The position numbers and the translations under genes were made by a program. The notes below the pieces were generated by a model. The model searched no databases. It worked only from the letters and a program-made list of their open reading frames with translations, and was not told where the DNA came from. This document shows, piece by piece, positions 34,881 through 43,609 of a stretch of DNA of 64,000 nt. Position 1 is the first letter of the stretch. Each line of letters opens with the position of its first letter. The DNA is taken from contig JAAWRC010000016.1 of assembly GCA_022800815.1 (NCBI GenBank), forward strand, positions 1 through 64,000, read 5' to 3'. Origin of the DNA: Lachnospiraceae bacterium (GTDB lineage: Bacteria; Bacillota; Clostridia; Lachnospirales; Lachnospiraceae).

Positions 34881-35479
34881 ACATTGCACTGATCGGATTC
34901 ATGGGCGTGGGGAAGACGACGGTCTCCCATGCCCTCGCCAGATTGTCGGGAATGCCGGAGGTGGACGTGGACCGCGGCATCGTGGAAAACGAAGGACGGC
35001 CCATTCCGGAGATCTTTGCGGCGGAGGGGGAGGACGCCTTCCGGGACATGGAGACGGCCGCCATCCGGGAACTCTGCGGCGGCGGGTCTTCCTGTATAGA
35101 CGGGGAAGATGTCTGCGGCAGGTCTGCCCATGCGAACGGGAAGGCGGTCTGCGGCCGGATCCTCTCCTGCGGCGGCGGGGCGGTGCTTAGGCCGGAGAAC
35201 GTAAGGCTTCTCAAGGAAAACGGCGTCATTGTCCTCCTGACCGCCAGGCCGGAGACAGTCCTTAAGCGGGTGGGGGACGGCAGGAGCCGGCCGGCCTTGG
35301 GCGGCGTGGTGACCATCGAACATATTGCGGAGCTGATGGAAAGACGGCGGGCCGCCTATGAGGCTGCCGCGGACCTGACGGTGGCCACCGACGGGCGGAC
35401 GCCGGAGGAGATCGCAGAGGAGATTCTGAGGGCGGCGGGGCATCTGGAGAGAAATCGGGCTTATATGGATAAAGAATAA
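34877..35479 (+). CDS. aroK: Shikimate kinase with an internal insertion
   Basis: A 200-residue P-loop kinase. Walker A is GFMGVGKTT. The shikimate-binding parts are EVDVDRGIVE, FRDMET and CGGGAV, the lid Arg is in RSRPALGG, and RRRAAYEAAADLTV closes the fold. These are all expected of AroK, which phosphorylates shikimate in aromatic amino acid synthesis. Between the FRDMET helix and the GGG loop it has some 30 extra residues that are rich in Cys, Gly and Ser. It begins inside the stop of the TPR gene (ATGA), an unusual partner for a pathway enzyme, so a role outside the shikimate pathway cannot be excluded. Confidence 0.82.
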   Translation: MNIALIGFMGVGKTTVSHALARLSGMPEVDVDRGIVENEGRPIPEIFAAEGEDAFRDMETAAIRELCGGGSSCIDGEDVCGRSAHANGKAVCGRILSCGGGAVLRPENVRLLKENGVIVLLTARPETVLKRVGDGRSRPALGGVVTIEHIAELMERRRAAYEAAADLTVATDGRTPEEIAEEILRAAGHLERNRAYMDKE

Positions 35480-35540
35480 AAGCCATAACTAATAGGTATG
35501 GCCATATGGGGGATATATAACAAAAAAAGGGGAACAACGA

Positions 35541-35569
35541 TTGAAATTCCGAAAATGGTGTGCTATTAT
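35541..35569 (+). promoter_or_regulatory. Promoter of ilvN-ilvC
   Basis: TTGAAA at 35541-35546 and TATTAT at 35564-35569 with a 17-base spacer, 45 bases before ilvN. No T-box or leader-peptide attenuator fits in the short gap. Confidence 0.75.
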
Positions 35570-35613
35570 GGGAATAATCCGTTGAGAGACGTTAACTTGG
35601 AAGGAGGACGCTT

Positions 35614-37156
<1,543 letters not shown>

Positions 37157-37187
37157 AGACAGGAAGTAGTGCATCGCAGAATGACAG

Positions 37188-37215
37188 GCGGCAGGGCGTA
37201 AGGCTCTGCCGCTTT
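37188..37215 (+). terminator. Hairpin after ilvC, probable terminator
   Basis: GCGGCAGGGC and GGCTCTGCCGC pair around GTAA, followed by only TTT, so termination may be partial. Confidence 0.5.
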
Positions 37216-37251
37216 CAAATGTGCAGGGCGCATGCAGAAAGGCGGTAACCT

Positions 37252-38007
37252 ATGCGAATCATTCTTTCCCCGGCCAAGCAAATGATTTCCAACACGGATA
37301 TCCTGGACAGTTCCGGCCTGCCGGTGTTTCTGGGGCAGGCGGAGGAAATCCTGGATTATTTAAGGGGGCTTTCCTACGAGGAGGCGAAAAGGCTCTGGGC
37401 CTGCAACGATAAACTGGCCCGGTTGAATTATGAGCGGCTTTTTTGTGCAGATCTGCGGCGAGGGCTGACGCCCGCCATTCTCTCCTATGACGGGATCGCC
37501 TTCAAATACATGGCTCCGGCGGTGTTCGAGTACGGCCAGTTTGATTACGTGCAGGAGCATTTGCGGATTCTCTCCGGGTTTTATGGCGTGCTGAGGCCCA
37601 TGGACGGCGTGACGCCCTACCGTCTGGAAATGCAGGCGAAAGCGAAAGTTGGCGGCACGAAGGATCTGTATGAATACTGGGGAGACCGGCTGTACCGGGA
37701 GGTCCTGGACGAGAGCGGGCTCATCGTCAACCTGGCCTCGAAGGAGTATTCCAGATGCATCGAGAAGTATCTGAGGCCGGAGAACAAGTTTCTCACCTGC
37801 GTGTTCGGAGAGCCGGAGGGGGACCGGGTGGTCCAGAAGGGCGTCTATGCCAAGATGGCCCGGGGGGAGATGGTCCGCTTCATGGCGGAACAAAAGATAG
37901 AGGAGCCGGAAGCGATGAAGCGGTTCGACCGGCTGGGGTATCGGTTTGATCCCGGCCGGTCGGAAGATGGGCGTTACGTGTTTGTCAGGGAGAAGACCCG
38001 GGCTTAA
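37252..38007 (+). CDS. yaaA: YaaA family peroxide-stress protein
   Basis: A 251-residue protein of the YaaA/DUF328 family, which in E. coli lowers free iron and DNA damage during hydrogen peroxide stress. It begins MRIILSPAKQM as the family does. Family stretches are AILSYDGIAFKYM, ILSGFYGVLRPMDGVTPYRLEM, LYEYWGD and VNLASKEYSRCI. Length is standard. It follows ilvC by 95 bases. The last bases of the gene, with the stop and downstream GC-rich part, recur 306 bases further on. Confidence 0.92.
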   Translation: MRIILSPAKQMISNTDILDSSGLPVFLGQAEEILDYLRGLSYEEAKRLWACNDKLARLNYERLFCADLRRGLTPAILSYDGIAFKYMAPAVFEYGQFDYVQEHLRILSGFYGVLRPMDGVTPYRLEMQAKAKVGGTKDLYEYWGDRLYREVLDESGLIVNLASKEYSRCIEKYLRPENKFLTCVFGEPEGDRVVQKGVYAKMARGEMVRFMAEQKIEEPEAMKRFDRLGYRFDPGRSEDGRYVFVREKTRA

Positions 38008-38024
38008 GCCGCATCCGGCATTCT
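37985..38024 (+). repeat. Direct repeat at the yaaA 3' end, copy 1
   Basis: The segment TCAGGGAGAA..GGGCTTAAGC..CCGGCATT spans the last codons and stop of yaaA. A close copy with several changes lies at 38291-38330. The hairpin arm is degenerate in this copy. Confidence 0.55.
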
Positions 38025-38145
38025 CAATAGCGTCCGCATTTCCAAACCGGTATCCGTCATACCATTCCCAGATCAACTCATATTTTTCCCTAAGCTGATG
38101 GGGATTGGGAAGTGGCACCCGCTTCTGATCGTATCGGACATTCAC
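38014..38145 (-). pseudogene. Fragment of an AAA-ATPase-like (PD-(D/E)XK associated) protein
   Basis: On the minus strand the frame reads through KYELIWEWYDGYRFGN, which matches the conserved WYDGYRFG block of the AAA-ATPase-like proteins abundant in Bacteroidetes and Clostridia. Only about 44 residues are present, and nothing before or after continues the family, so it is a remnant. It lies inside the 306-base insertion between the two copies of the yaaA tail. The rest of the gap (38146-38290) shows a 52-codon plus-strand frame from 38098 that I do not recognise. Confidence 0.45.
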
Positions 38146-38290
38146 AAAGGAAGCAACGGGCGGCCTTTTGTGCTGAATGAATATGCGTTCCGGGGGGAAA
38201 AGGTGACGGTTAATGTGGAATTTCAGGATCGAAGATCATTTTTGTTCAATGATTAGGTTTCATTAAGTTTAACATGGATTAAGTTTACGG

Positions 38291-38330
38291 TCAGGGAGAA
38301 TGCCGGGGCTTAAGCAGCGCCCGGCATTTT
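38291..38330 (+). repeat. Direct repeat of the yaaA 3' end, copy 2
   Basis: Second copy of the yaaA tail, still translatable as VREN-x-GA then stop in the same phase, now carrying a full hairpin. It is probably the original terminator region, pushed away by an insertion or duplication. Confidence 0.5.
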
Positions 38331-38331
38331 T
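38299..38331 (+). terminator. Rho-independent terminator
   Basis: AATGCCGGG pairs with CCCGGCATT and runs into TTT. It faces the end of the minus-strand AraC gene. Confidence 0.75.
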
Positions 38332-38373
38332 GGGGTCGGCGATCCCGTGTTTTGGGAAAAACAGGAGGGCTCT

Positions 38374-39189
38374 TCACAGAGTTCCCCGGTACTCGCTGGG
38401 GCTCATGCCCATCTTCTGGTGAAAGAGCCTTGAGAAATACAGGGAGTCGATATAGCTCACGGAGTGGGCCACCATGCGGACGGAGAGGTCCGTGTTTTTT
38501 AGAAGGATGCAGGCTTGGCGCATCCGGTAATCCAGCAGGTAGTTTTGAATGGAGGTGCCGGTGAAGGCCTTGAAGATCCGGTGGAGGTAGGAGCGGTTGA
38601 GGCCCAGGTGGTCCGCAATGTCCTGGATGGTGATGGAATCACAGTAGTGGTCCTCGATGTATTTTAGGGCGTTTTCCACGTGGTTCGATTTCTTTTCCGC
38701 CGTGACGGCCTTTTTGCCGGGGAATTTGTAGGCCAGGAGGAACAGGTACTCGTAGAGGATGCTGTTCATGATCAGGTCCCGGTTTTCGGCAAGCCGGTCC
38801 GCCTCGGACATCTTCTCGTGGCAGCGGCGAAGCTGTTCGTCCTCCCCGAAGTGGACCACCAGGTTTTCCGGCAGGCTGGTCCGCTCCAGATAGCCCCTGA
38901 TCTTGATGCCCTGCATGCCGATCCAGGCGTAGGTCCAGGGCGTGTTTGTGTCGGCCTTGTAACAGATCAGCTCGTCGGGGCAGATCAGGAAGGCGTCGCC
39001 GGCTTTCAGGCGGAACAGCTTTCCCCTCGCCTTGTAAGTGCCGGAGCCGCTTAAGACGTAGTGGATCAGGTAGCCGCCCCGCATGATGGGGCCGTAGCTG
39101 TGCCCGGGGGCGCAGTTTTCATAGCCGCAGGTGTAGATCATGGCGTCGATATTCCGGAAAAAGTCGTTGGAGAAAATAAAATCCTGCAT
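38374..39189 (-). CDS. AraC-family transcriptional regulator
   Basis: A 271-residue regulator. The N-terminal 110 residues are a cupin-like sugar sensor (GYLIHYVLSGSGTYKARGK, then LKAGDAFLICPDE). The C-terminal 100 residues are two helix-turn-helix units (ITIQDIADHLGLNRSYLHRIFKAFTG, then VRMVAHSVSYIDSLYFSRLFHQKMGMSPSEYR). It is divergent from the PTS gene at 39417, with about 230 bases between, and the usual pattern is sugar-dependent activation of that neighbour. The neighbour is decayed, so the regulator may have lost its target. AGGGAGGGACC precedes the ATG. Confidence 0.9.
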   Translation of the reverse strand: MQDFIFSNDFFRNIDAMIYTCGYENCAPGHSYGPIMRGGYLIHYVLSGSGTYKARGKLFRLKAGDAFLICPDELICYKADTNTPWTYAWIGMQGIKIRGYLERTSLPENLVVHFGEDEQLRRCHEKMSEADRLAENRDLIMNSILYEYLFLLAYKFPGKKAVTAEKKSNHVENALKYIEDHYCDSITIQDIADHLGLNRSYLHRIFKAFTGTSIQNYLLDYRMRQACILLKNTDLSVRMVAHSVSYIDSLYFSRLFHQKMGMSPSEYRGTL

Positions 39190-39302
39190 CGGTCCCTCCC
39201 TTCTGCATGCGCATTCCGGCCGTGGGGAGAGGAATGCAAAAGCATGTCATAAAGTTTAATGTCTAAGTCACATATCTCCATATAAATCCCATTGTAACAG
39301 GT

Positions 39303-39308
39303 TATAAT
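39303..39308 (+). promoter_or_regulatory. -10 box of the PTS gene promoter
   Basis: A perfect TATAAT with no acceptable -35 at the correct distance (ATATAA). Such a half-promoter fits dependence on an activator, here the divergent AraC protein. Confidence 0.5.
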
Positions 39309-39416
39309 AGTAAACACAAGCGAAAGGCGGAAAGTCATAAGGACGTTTCTTTTCTGTGGCCACGGGGGAACTCAAAGGACAGAAGCTTTGAAGGCAAAAA
39401 CAAGGAGGAATATCAG

Positions 39417-40589
39417 ATGGATGCCAATAAGCGTCAAAGGTATGAAAAAATATCCATAGAGCTTACGAAGCTGGTCGGAGGGAAGGAAAATATCCAGGGT
39501 GTGGCCCACTGTGCGACACGCCTTCGGATTGTCCTGAAGGACAACGACCAGGCGGATTTGAAGGCCATCGAGGACGTGGACCTTGCCAAGGGCGTGTTCG
39601 TGGCCGGAGACCAGGTCCAGATCATTTTCGGGGCCGGGCTGGTCAACGACGTGTACGAGGTGTTTGCAGAGCATAACAACATGAAGAACATGAGTCTCAG
39701 TGACCTTAAGACGGTGGCGAACAAGAAGATGAACCCGCTCCAGCGGATCATCAAGGTCCTGTCCGACGTGTTCGTGGACATCATGCCGGGCATTCTGGCG
39801 GCGGCGCTTCTCACGGGGCTCTCCGGCGTGCTGGGAAACCTGGAGTTTGTGAAGGCCAATGACACTCTTTTCGGAATCAACCGGCTGATCAATATCTCGT
39901 CGGGGGCGATCTTCGGCTTCCTTCCTCTGGCGGTGGCCTACAGCGCCTGCAAGCGGTTCGGCGGAAGGCCCATCCTGGGGATCGTGATCGGCTGCGGGTT
40001 TCTCATGACGATGATCCTGGGGCGGTTCATGGATAAGACGCCGGAGGCGGTGAACGGGCCGAAACAGGTGGAAACGGCGGCGCAGGATGTTATAATGGAG
40101 GAAACGGCGGAGGAAATGCCGGAAGCGCCGGAGAAGGAAGCGTTCTTCGGATACGCCCTGGGGGAGTAGATCGCCATGGAGGACGTGAAGGATGAGACCT
40201 TTGCAAACAAGGTGCTGGGCGACGGCGTGGCGGTCCTTCCGGAGGAAGGAAAGGTCTATGCGCCGGCGGACGGGACCATCACCAGCATTTTCGACACGAA
40301 GCATGCAGTCTGTTTTACCAGCAGGTATGGGGCGGAGATCCTGATCCATATCGGGGTGGACACGGTCAATCTGCAGGGAAAATATTTTACGGCCCACGTG
40401 GAGGACGGCGCTTCGGTGAAAAAAGGCCAGCTTCTGATCGAGTTTGACAAGGAACAGATCGAGAAGGCGGGATATGACACGGTGATTCCCATGATCTTCA
40501 CGGATCTTCCAGAGGAGAAGCGGCTTGAAGCGGCGGCTCCGGGGAGAATGTCGCCGGCCGGAGAAGTGGCGGCGGTTTACAGGTCATAG
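39417..40589 (+). pseudogene. Decayed PTS transporter EIIBCA (trehalose/glucose-beta-glucoside type)
   Basis: The IIB domain is intact (residues 1-90, phospho-Cys in VAHCATRLRIVL). The IIC domain starts normally (FVDIMPGILAAALLTGLSGVL), but only about three of ten membrane helices remain before an abnormal acidic linker. An amber codon at 40167-40169 then stops the frame. Reading resumes in the same frame with a complete IIA domain (40176-40589), which keeps its phospho-His in EILIHIGVDTV. Two lesions, a large internal deletion and a nonsense codon, mean no transport. IIA could still be made from the ATG at 40176, but no ribosome binding site is convincing. Confidence 0.82.
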
Positions 40590-40692
40590 GCAGTCTGCGG
40601 CTCAGGAGCACTCTGCAGGCCGGGAGCAGCTTACAGATTACAATATCAGGCTGGAATATAAAGCTAGAATATAAGGAAACAGAGGAACAGGC

Positions 40693-41526
40693 ATGAACAG
40701 GAAATTGGTGTTTTTGGATATTGACGGGACTTTCGTCTCCGAAATGGCGGCGCCCTCCGTCCGGTCCGCCGATGCGGTGCGCAGGGCGAGGGGGAACGGA
40801 CACAGGGTATTTCTGGCCACGGGAAGGAATATGCCGATCATCAGCAGGGAGATCCTGGATGTCGGCTTTGACGGGGTGGTGGCCAGTGCGGGCGGCCACG
40901 TGGAAGCGGAGGGACAGGTGCTCTTTACCAGCATTCTCCCGGAGGAGACCATCCAGGAGTGCCTTTCCGTCTTCCACGACCATGGGATGTATTGTCGGAT
41001 CGAGACTCCGGAGGGGATCTACACGGATCCCCAGATGGAGGAGCTGGTGAGATCTGCAAGGCCGGATAAGACCAATTCGGAACTGATTCGCATGCAGAAG
41101 GAGATTGAGGAGGGGCTCCGGGTTCTTCCCTACGAGAAATATCCCGGCAGGGGGGCCTACAAAGTGTGCTTTACCAGCACCAGCCTGGAAACCATTGAGA
41201 GGACGAAGCCGTACCTGGAGGAACAGTTTGAGTTCGTGGTGTATCCCTTTGCGGACAGTACCGTCTGTTTCAACGGGGAGATCATTCCCAGGGGGATCAG
41301 CAAGGGCGGGGGCATGGAGCTTGTGTGCGAGTATTTCGGGGCTCCCCTTGCGGACACGGTGGCTTTCGGCGACAGCATGAATGATTACGATATGATGAAG
41401 GCGGCAGGATTCAGCGTCGCCATGGGGAATGCCTGCGAGGAGTTAAAGCGGATGGCGGACGTGATCTGCGAGAGCGTCTGGGAGGACGGAGTCTATCATG
41501 AGTTTCAGCGGCTGAAGCTGATCTGA
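40693..41526 (+). CDS. HAD superfamily hydrolase, Cof type
   Basis: A 277-residue phosphatase of subfamily IIB. Motif I is VFLDIDGTFVS, motif II is FLATGRNM, motif III includes KGGGMELV, and motif IV is VAFGDSMNDYDMM. The cap domain lies between residues 85 and 190. Such enzymes dephosphorylate sugar phosphates or nucleotides. Position between PTS genes suggests a sugar phosphate. It starts 100 bases after the decayed PTS gene. Confidence 0.92.
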   Translation: MNRKLVFLDIDGTFVSEMAAPSVRSADAVRRARGNGHRVFLATGRNMPIISREILDVGFDGVVASAGGHVEAEGQVLFTSILPEETIQECLSVFHDHGMYCRIETPEGIYTDPQMEELVRSARPDKTNSELIRMQKEIEEGLRVLPYEKYPGRGAYKVCFTSTSLETIERTKPYLEEQFEFVVYPFADSTVCFNGEIIPRGISKGGGMELVCEYFGAPLADTVAFGDSMNDYDMMKAAGFSVAMGNACEELKRMADVICESVWEDGVYHEFQRLKLI

Positions 41527-41582
41527 GGAAACGCTGATTAAATCATCGTTTCTCTAATAAAAAGAGAAAGGAAGAAATGATT

Positions 41583-41789
41583 ATGAAGACATTCAGTTAC
41601 ACAGTAAAGGACGAGGTAGGGATCCACGCAAGGCCGGCCGGGCTTTTGGTGAAGGAGGCAAAGAAGTATGCCAGCAGGATCACCATTTCCAAGGAGGGGA
41701 AAAAGGCGGAGGCAAACTTCCGGTCTCCGCTCCGCTTCGGTCGGTGCCAAACGAGCGTCACTGGCGCTCGGCACCTTGAAAGCTCGTAG
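41583..41789 (+). pseudogene. ptsH: Truncated HPr (ptsH)
   Basis: The first 46 residues are a normal HPr, with the EI-phosphorylated His in VGIHARPAGLLVKEAKKYAS. After KKAEAN the sequence turns into an unrelated, Arg/Ser-rich tail and stops at 68 residues. The usual HPr is about 88 and has the regulatory Ser46 helix and the second half of the sheet, both missing here. The break coincides with a structured palindromic insertion. The missing half is not found downstream, so this copy should be non-functional. GGAAG favours the ATG at 41583 over that at 41577. Confidence 0.82.
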
Positions 41790-41849
41790 CGGTACTAAGA
41801 GCCTCCCTTCGCTCAGGCTCGGGACACTCTAAGTACCGACGGCTTTCAA
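41743..41849. repeat. Structured palindromic insertion within ptsH
   Basis: Two adjacent hairpins. GGTGC-AAA-CGAGCG pairs with CGCTCG-GCACC (41743-41775). TTGAAAGC and CGGTACT pair with AGTACCG and GCTTTCAA (41776-41849), with an inner GAGCCT/AGGCTC stem. It has the look of a REP- or MITE-type repeat. The stretch to the ptsI start at 41953 shows nothing further. Confidence 0.65.
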
Positions 41850-41952
41850 ATGGTTTCGGCTTAGAAAAAATTGATTTTCTTCCTGGATGTTCTGACAGAA
41901 TGCAAAATACGGAAGCTTAAATGTAGGTTAATGAACAGGGGAATGGAGAGAT

Positions 41953-43587
41953 ATGATACAATTTTCAGGAAAATCGGTGTATAAGGGGATCGTCCTGGGG
42001 ACGGTCCGGGTCCTGAGAAATCAGGACGATCCGGTCCGGCGGAGGAAGGTCGGGGATGCGGAGGCGGAGATCCTTCGGGTCGCAGAGGCCGGGGAGAAGG
42101 CGATGGAGCAGCTTAAGGCCCTCTATGACAAGGCTCTGGGCGAGGTCGGGGAGGCGAGCGCCGCCATTTTTGAGATTCATCAGATGATGCTGGAGGACGA
42201 GGATTACCTGGATTCCATTCATGGCATGATCCGGACGGAGCTTGTCAATGCGGAGTATGCCGTGGCGGTTACGGGGGACAATTTTTCCGAAATGTTTGCT
42301 GCCATGGACGACGACTACATGAGGGCGAGGGCGGCGGACGTGAAGGACGTCTCCAACCGGCTGGTCCGCATCCTGGAGGGGCGGGGGGACGACGGCCTGG
42401 CCTCCATGGAGCCGTCCATCCTGGTGGCGGACGATCTGACGCCCAGCGAGACGGTGCAGATGGACAAGGAGAAGATCCTGGCCTTCGTGACCGTCCACGG
42501 CTCCACCAATTCCCACACGGCCATTCTGGCCCGGATGATGAACATTCCGGCGCTGGTCGGGGTGCCGTTTGAACTCTCCGATATCCGGGACGGGATGCCG
42601 GCGGTGGTGGACGGCTTTTCCGGGACGGTGAGCTTTGAGCCGGACGGGGAGACCTGCGCCTGGGCAGAGAAGCGGATGGAGGAGGAGCGGGAAAAGCTGC
42701 GTCTTCTGGAAGAGCTGAAGGGAAAAGAGACGGTTACCATTGACGGACGGCGGGTTAAGCTGTATGCTAATATCGGAAGCGTTGGCGACGTGGGCTACGT
42801 GCTGGAAAGTGATGCGGAGGGCATCGGACTGTTCCGGAGTGAATTCTTATATCTGGGGCGGGAGGATTTCCCCACGGAGGAGGAGCAGTTTCAGGCATAC
42901 CGGCAGGTGGTCCAGACCATGGGCGGGAAAAAGGTGATCATCCGCACTCTGGATATCGGGGCCGACAAGCAGGCGGATTATTTTGGCCTTGGAAAAGAGG
43001 AGAATCCGGCCATGGGCTACCGGGCGATCCGTATCTGCCTGAAACAGCCGGAGATTTTCAAGGCCCAGCTTCGGGCGCTGTTCCGGGCGACCATGTTCGG
43101 GAATCTTTCCGTCATGTATCCGATGATCACCTCCGTGGAGGAGGTCCGGGAGATCTTCCGGGTGGCAGAGAAGGTGCGGGCGGAGCTTGATGCGGCAAAG
43201 GTTCCTTACCGATGCCCGGAGCAGGGAATCATGATCGAGACTCCGGCGGCCGTGATGGTCAGCGACGAACTGGCGGAGCTGGTGGACTTTTTCAGCATCG
43301 GCACCAATGACCTGACCCAGTATACCCTGGCCATCGACCGGCAGAATGAGAGGCTGGATGATTTTTATGATCCTCATCACCCGGCCATTCTGCGGATGAT
43401 CCGGATGGTGACGGAGAATGCACATAAACACGGGATCTGGGCCGGGATCTGCGGGGAACTGGGGGCGGACCTTGCCCTCACGGAGGAATTTGTCCGCATG
43501 GGCATTGACGAGCTTTCCGTGTCGCCCTCCATGGTGCTTAAGATCCGGGAGAAGATCCGGGGGATTAATTACCTGATCACTATTTAA
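41953..43587 (+). CDS. ptsI: PTS enzyme I (phosphoenolpyruvate-protein phosphotransferase)
   Basis: A 544-residue enzyme that takes phosphate from PEP and passes it to HPr. The phospho-His is H188 in GSTNSHTAILARMMNIPALVG. The PEP-binding barrel has LFRSEFLYLGR, GYRAIRICL, MYPMITSVEEVREI and the Cys in GICGELGAD (about C500). Length is slightly below the usual 570 because the N-terminus is compact, but all motifs are present. It looks functional, yet the HPr gene before it is truncated. Another HPr must exist in the genome if PTS works. Confidence 0.93.
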   Translation: MIQFSGKSVYKGIVLGTVRVLRNQDDPVRRRKVGDAEAEILRVAEAGEKAMEQLKALYDKALGEVGEASAAIFEIHQMMLEDEDYLDSIHGMIRTELVNAEYAVAVTGDNFSEMFAAMDDDYMRARAADVKDVSNRLVRILEGRGDDGLASMEPSILVADDLTPSETVQMDKEKILAFVTVHGSTNSHTAILARMMNIPALVGVPFELSDIRDGMPAVVDGFSGTVSFEPDGETCAWAEKRMEEEREKLRLLEELKGKETVTIDGRRVKLYANIGSVGDVGYVLESDAEGIGLFRSEFLYLGREDFPTEEEQFQAYRQVVQTMGGKKVIIRTLDIGADKQADYFGLGKEENPAMGYRAIRICLKQPEIFKAQLRALFRATMFGNLSVMYPMITSVEEVREIFRVAEKVRAELDAAKVPYRCPEQGIMIETPAAVMVSDELAELVDFFSIGTNDLTQYTLAIDRQNERLDDFYDPHHPAILRMIRMVTENAHKHGIWAGICGELGADLALTEEFVRMGIDELSVSPSMVLKIREKIRGINYLITI

Positions 43588-43609
43588 GAGAAAAGGAGTG
43601 TTCTGACTG

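Noticed and set aside
41743-41849. Group II intron or IS end inside ptsH
   Set aside because: Only about 107 structured bases, with no catalytic intron domains or transposase and no continuation of ptsH after it; called a palindromic repeat instead.
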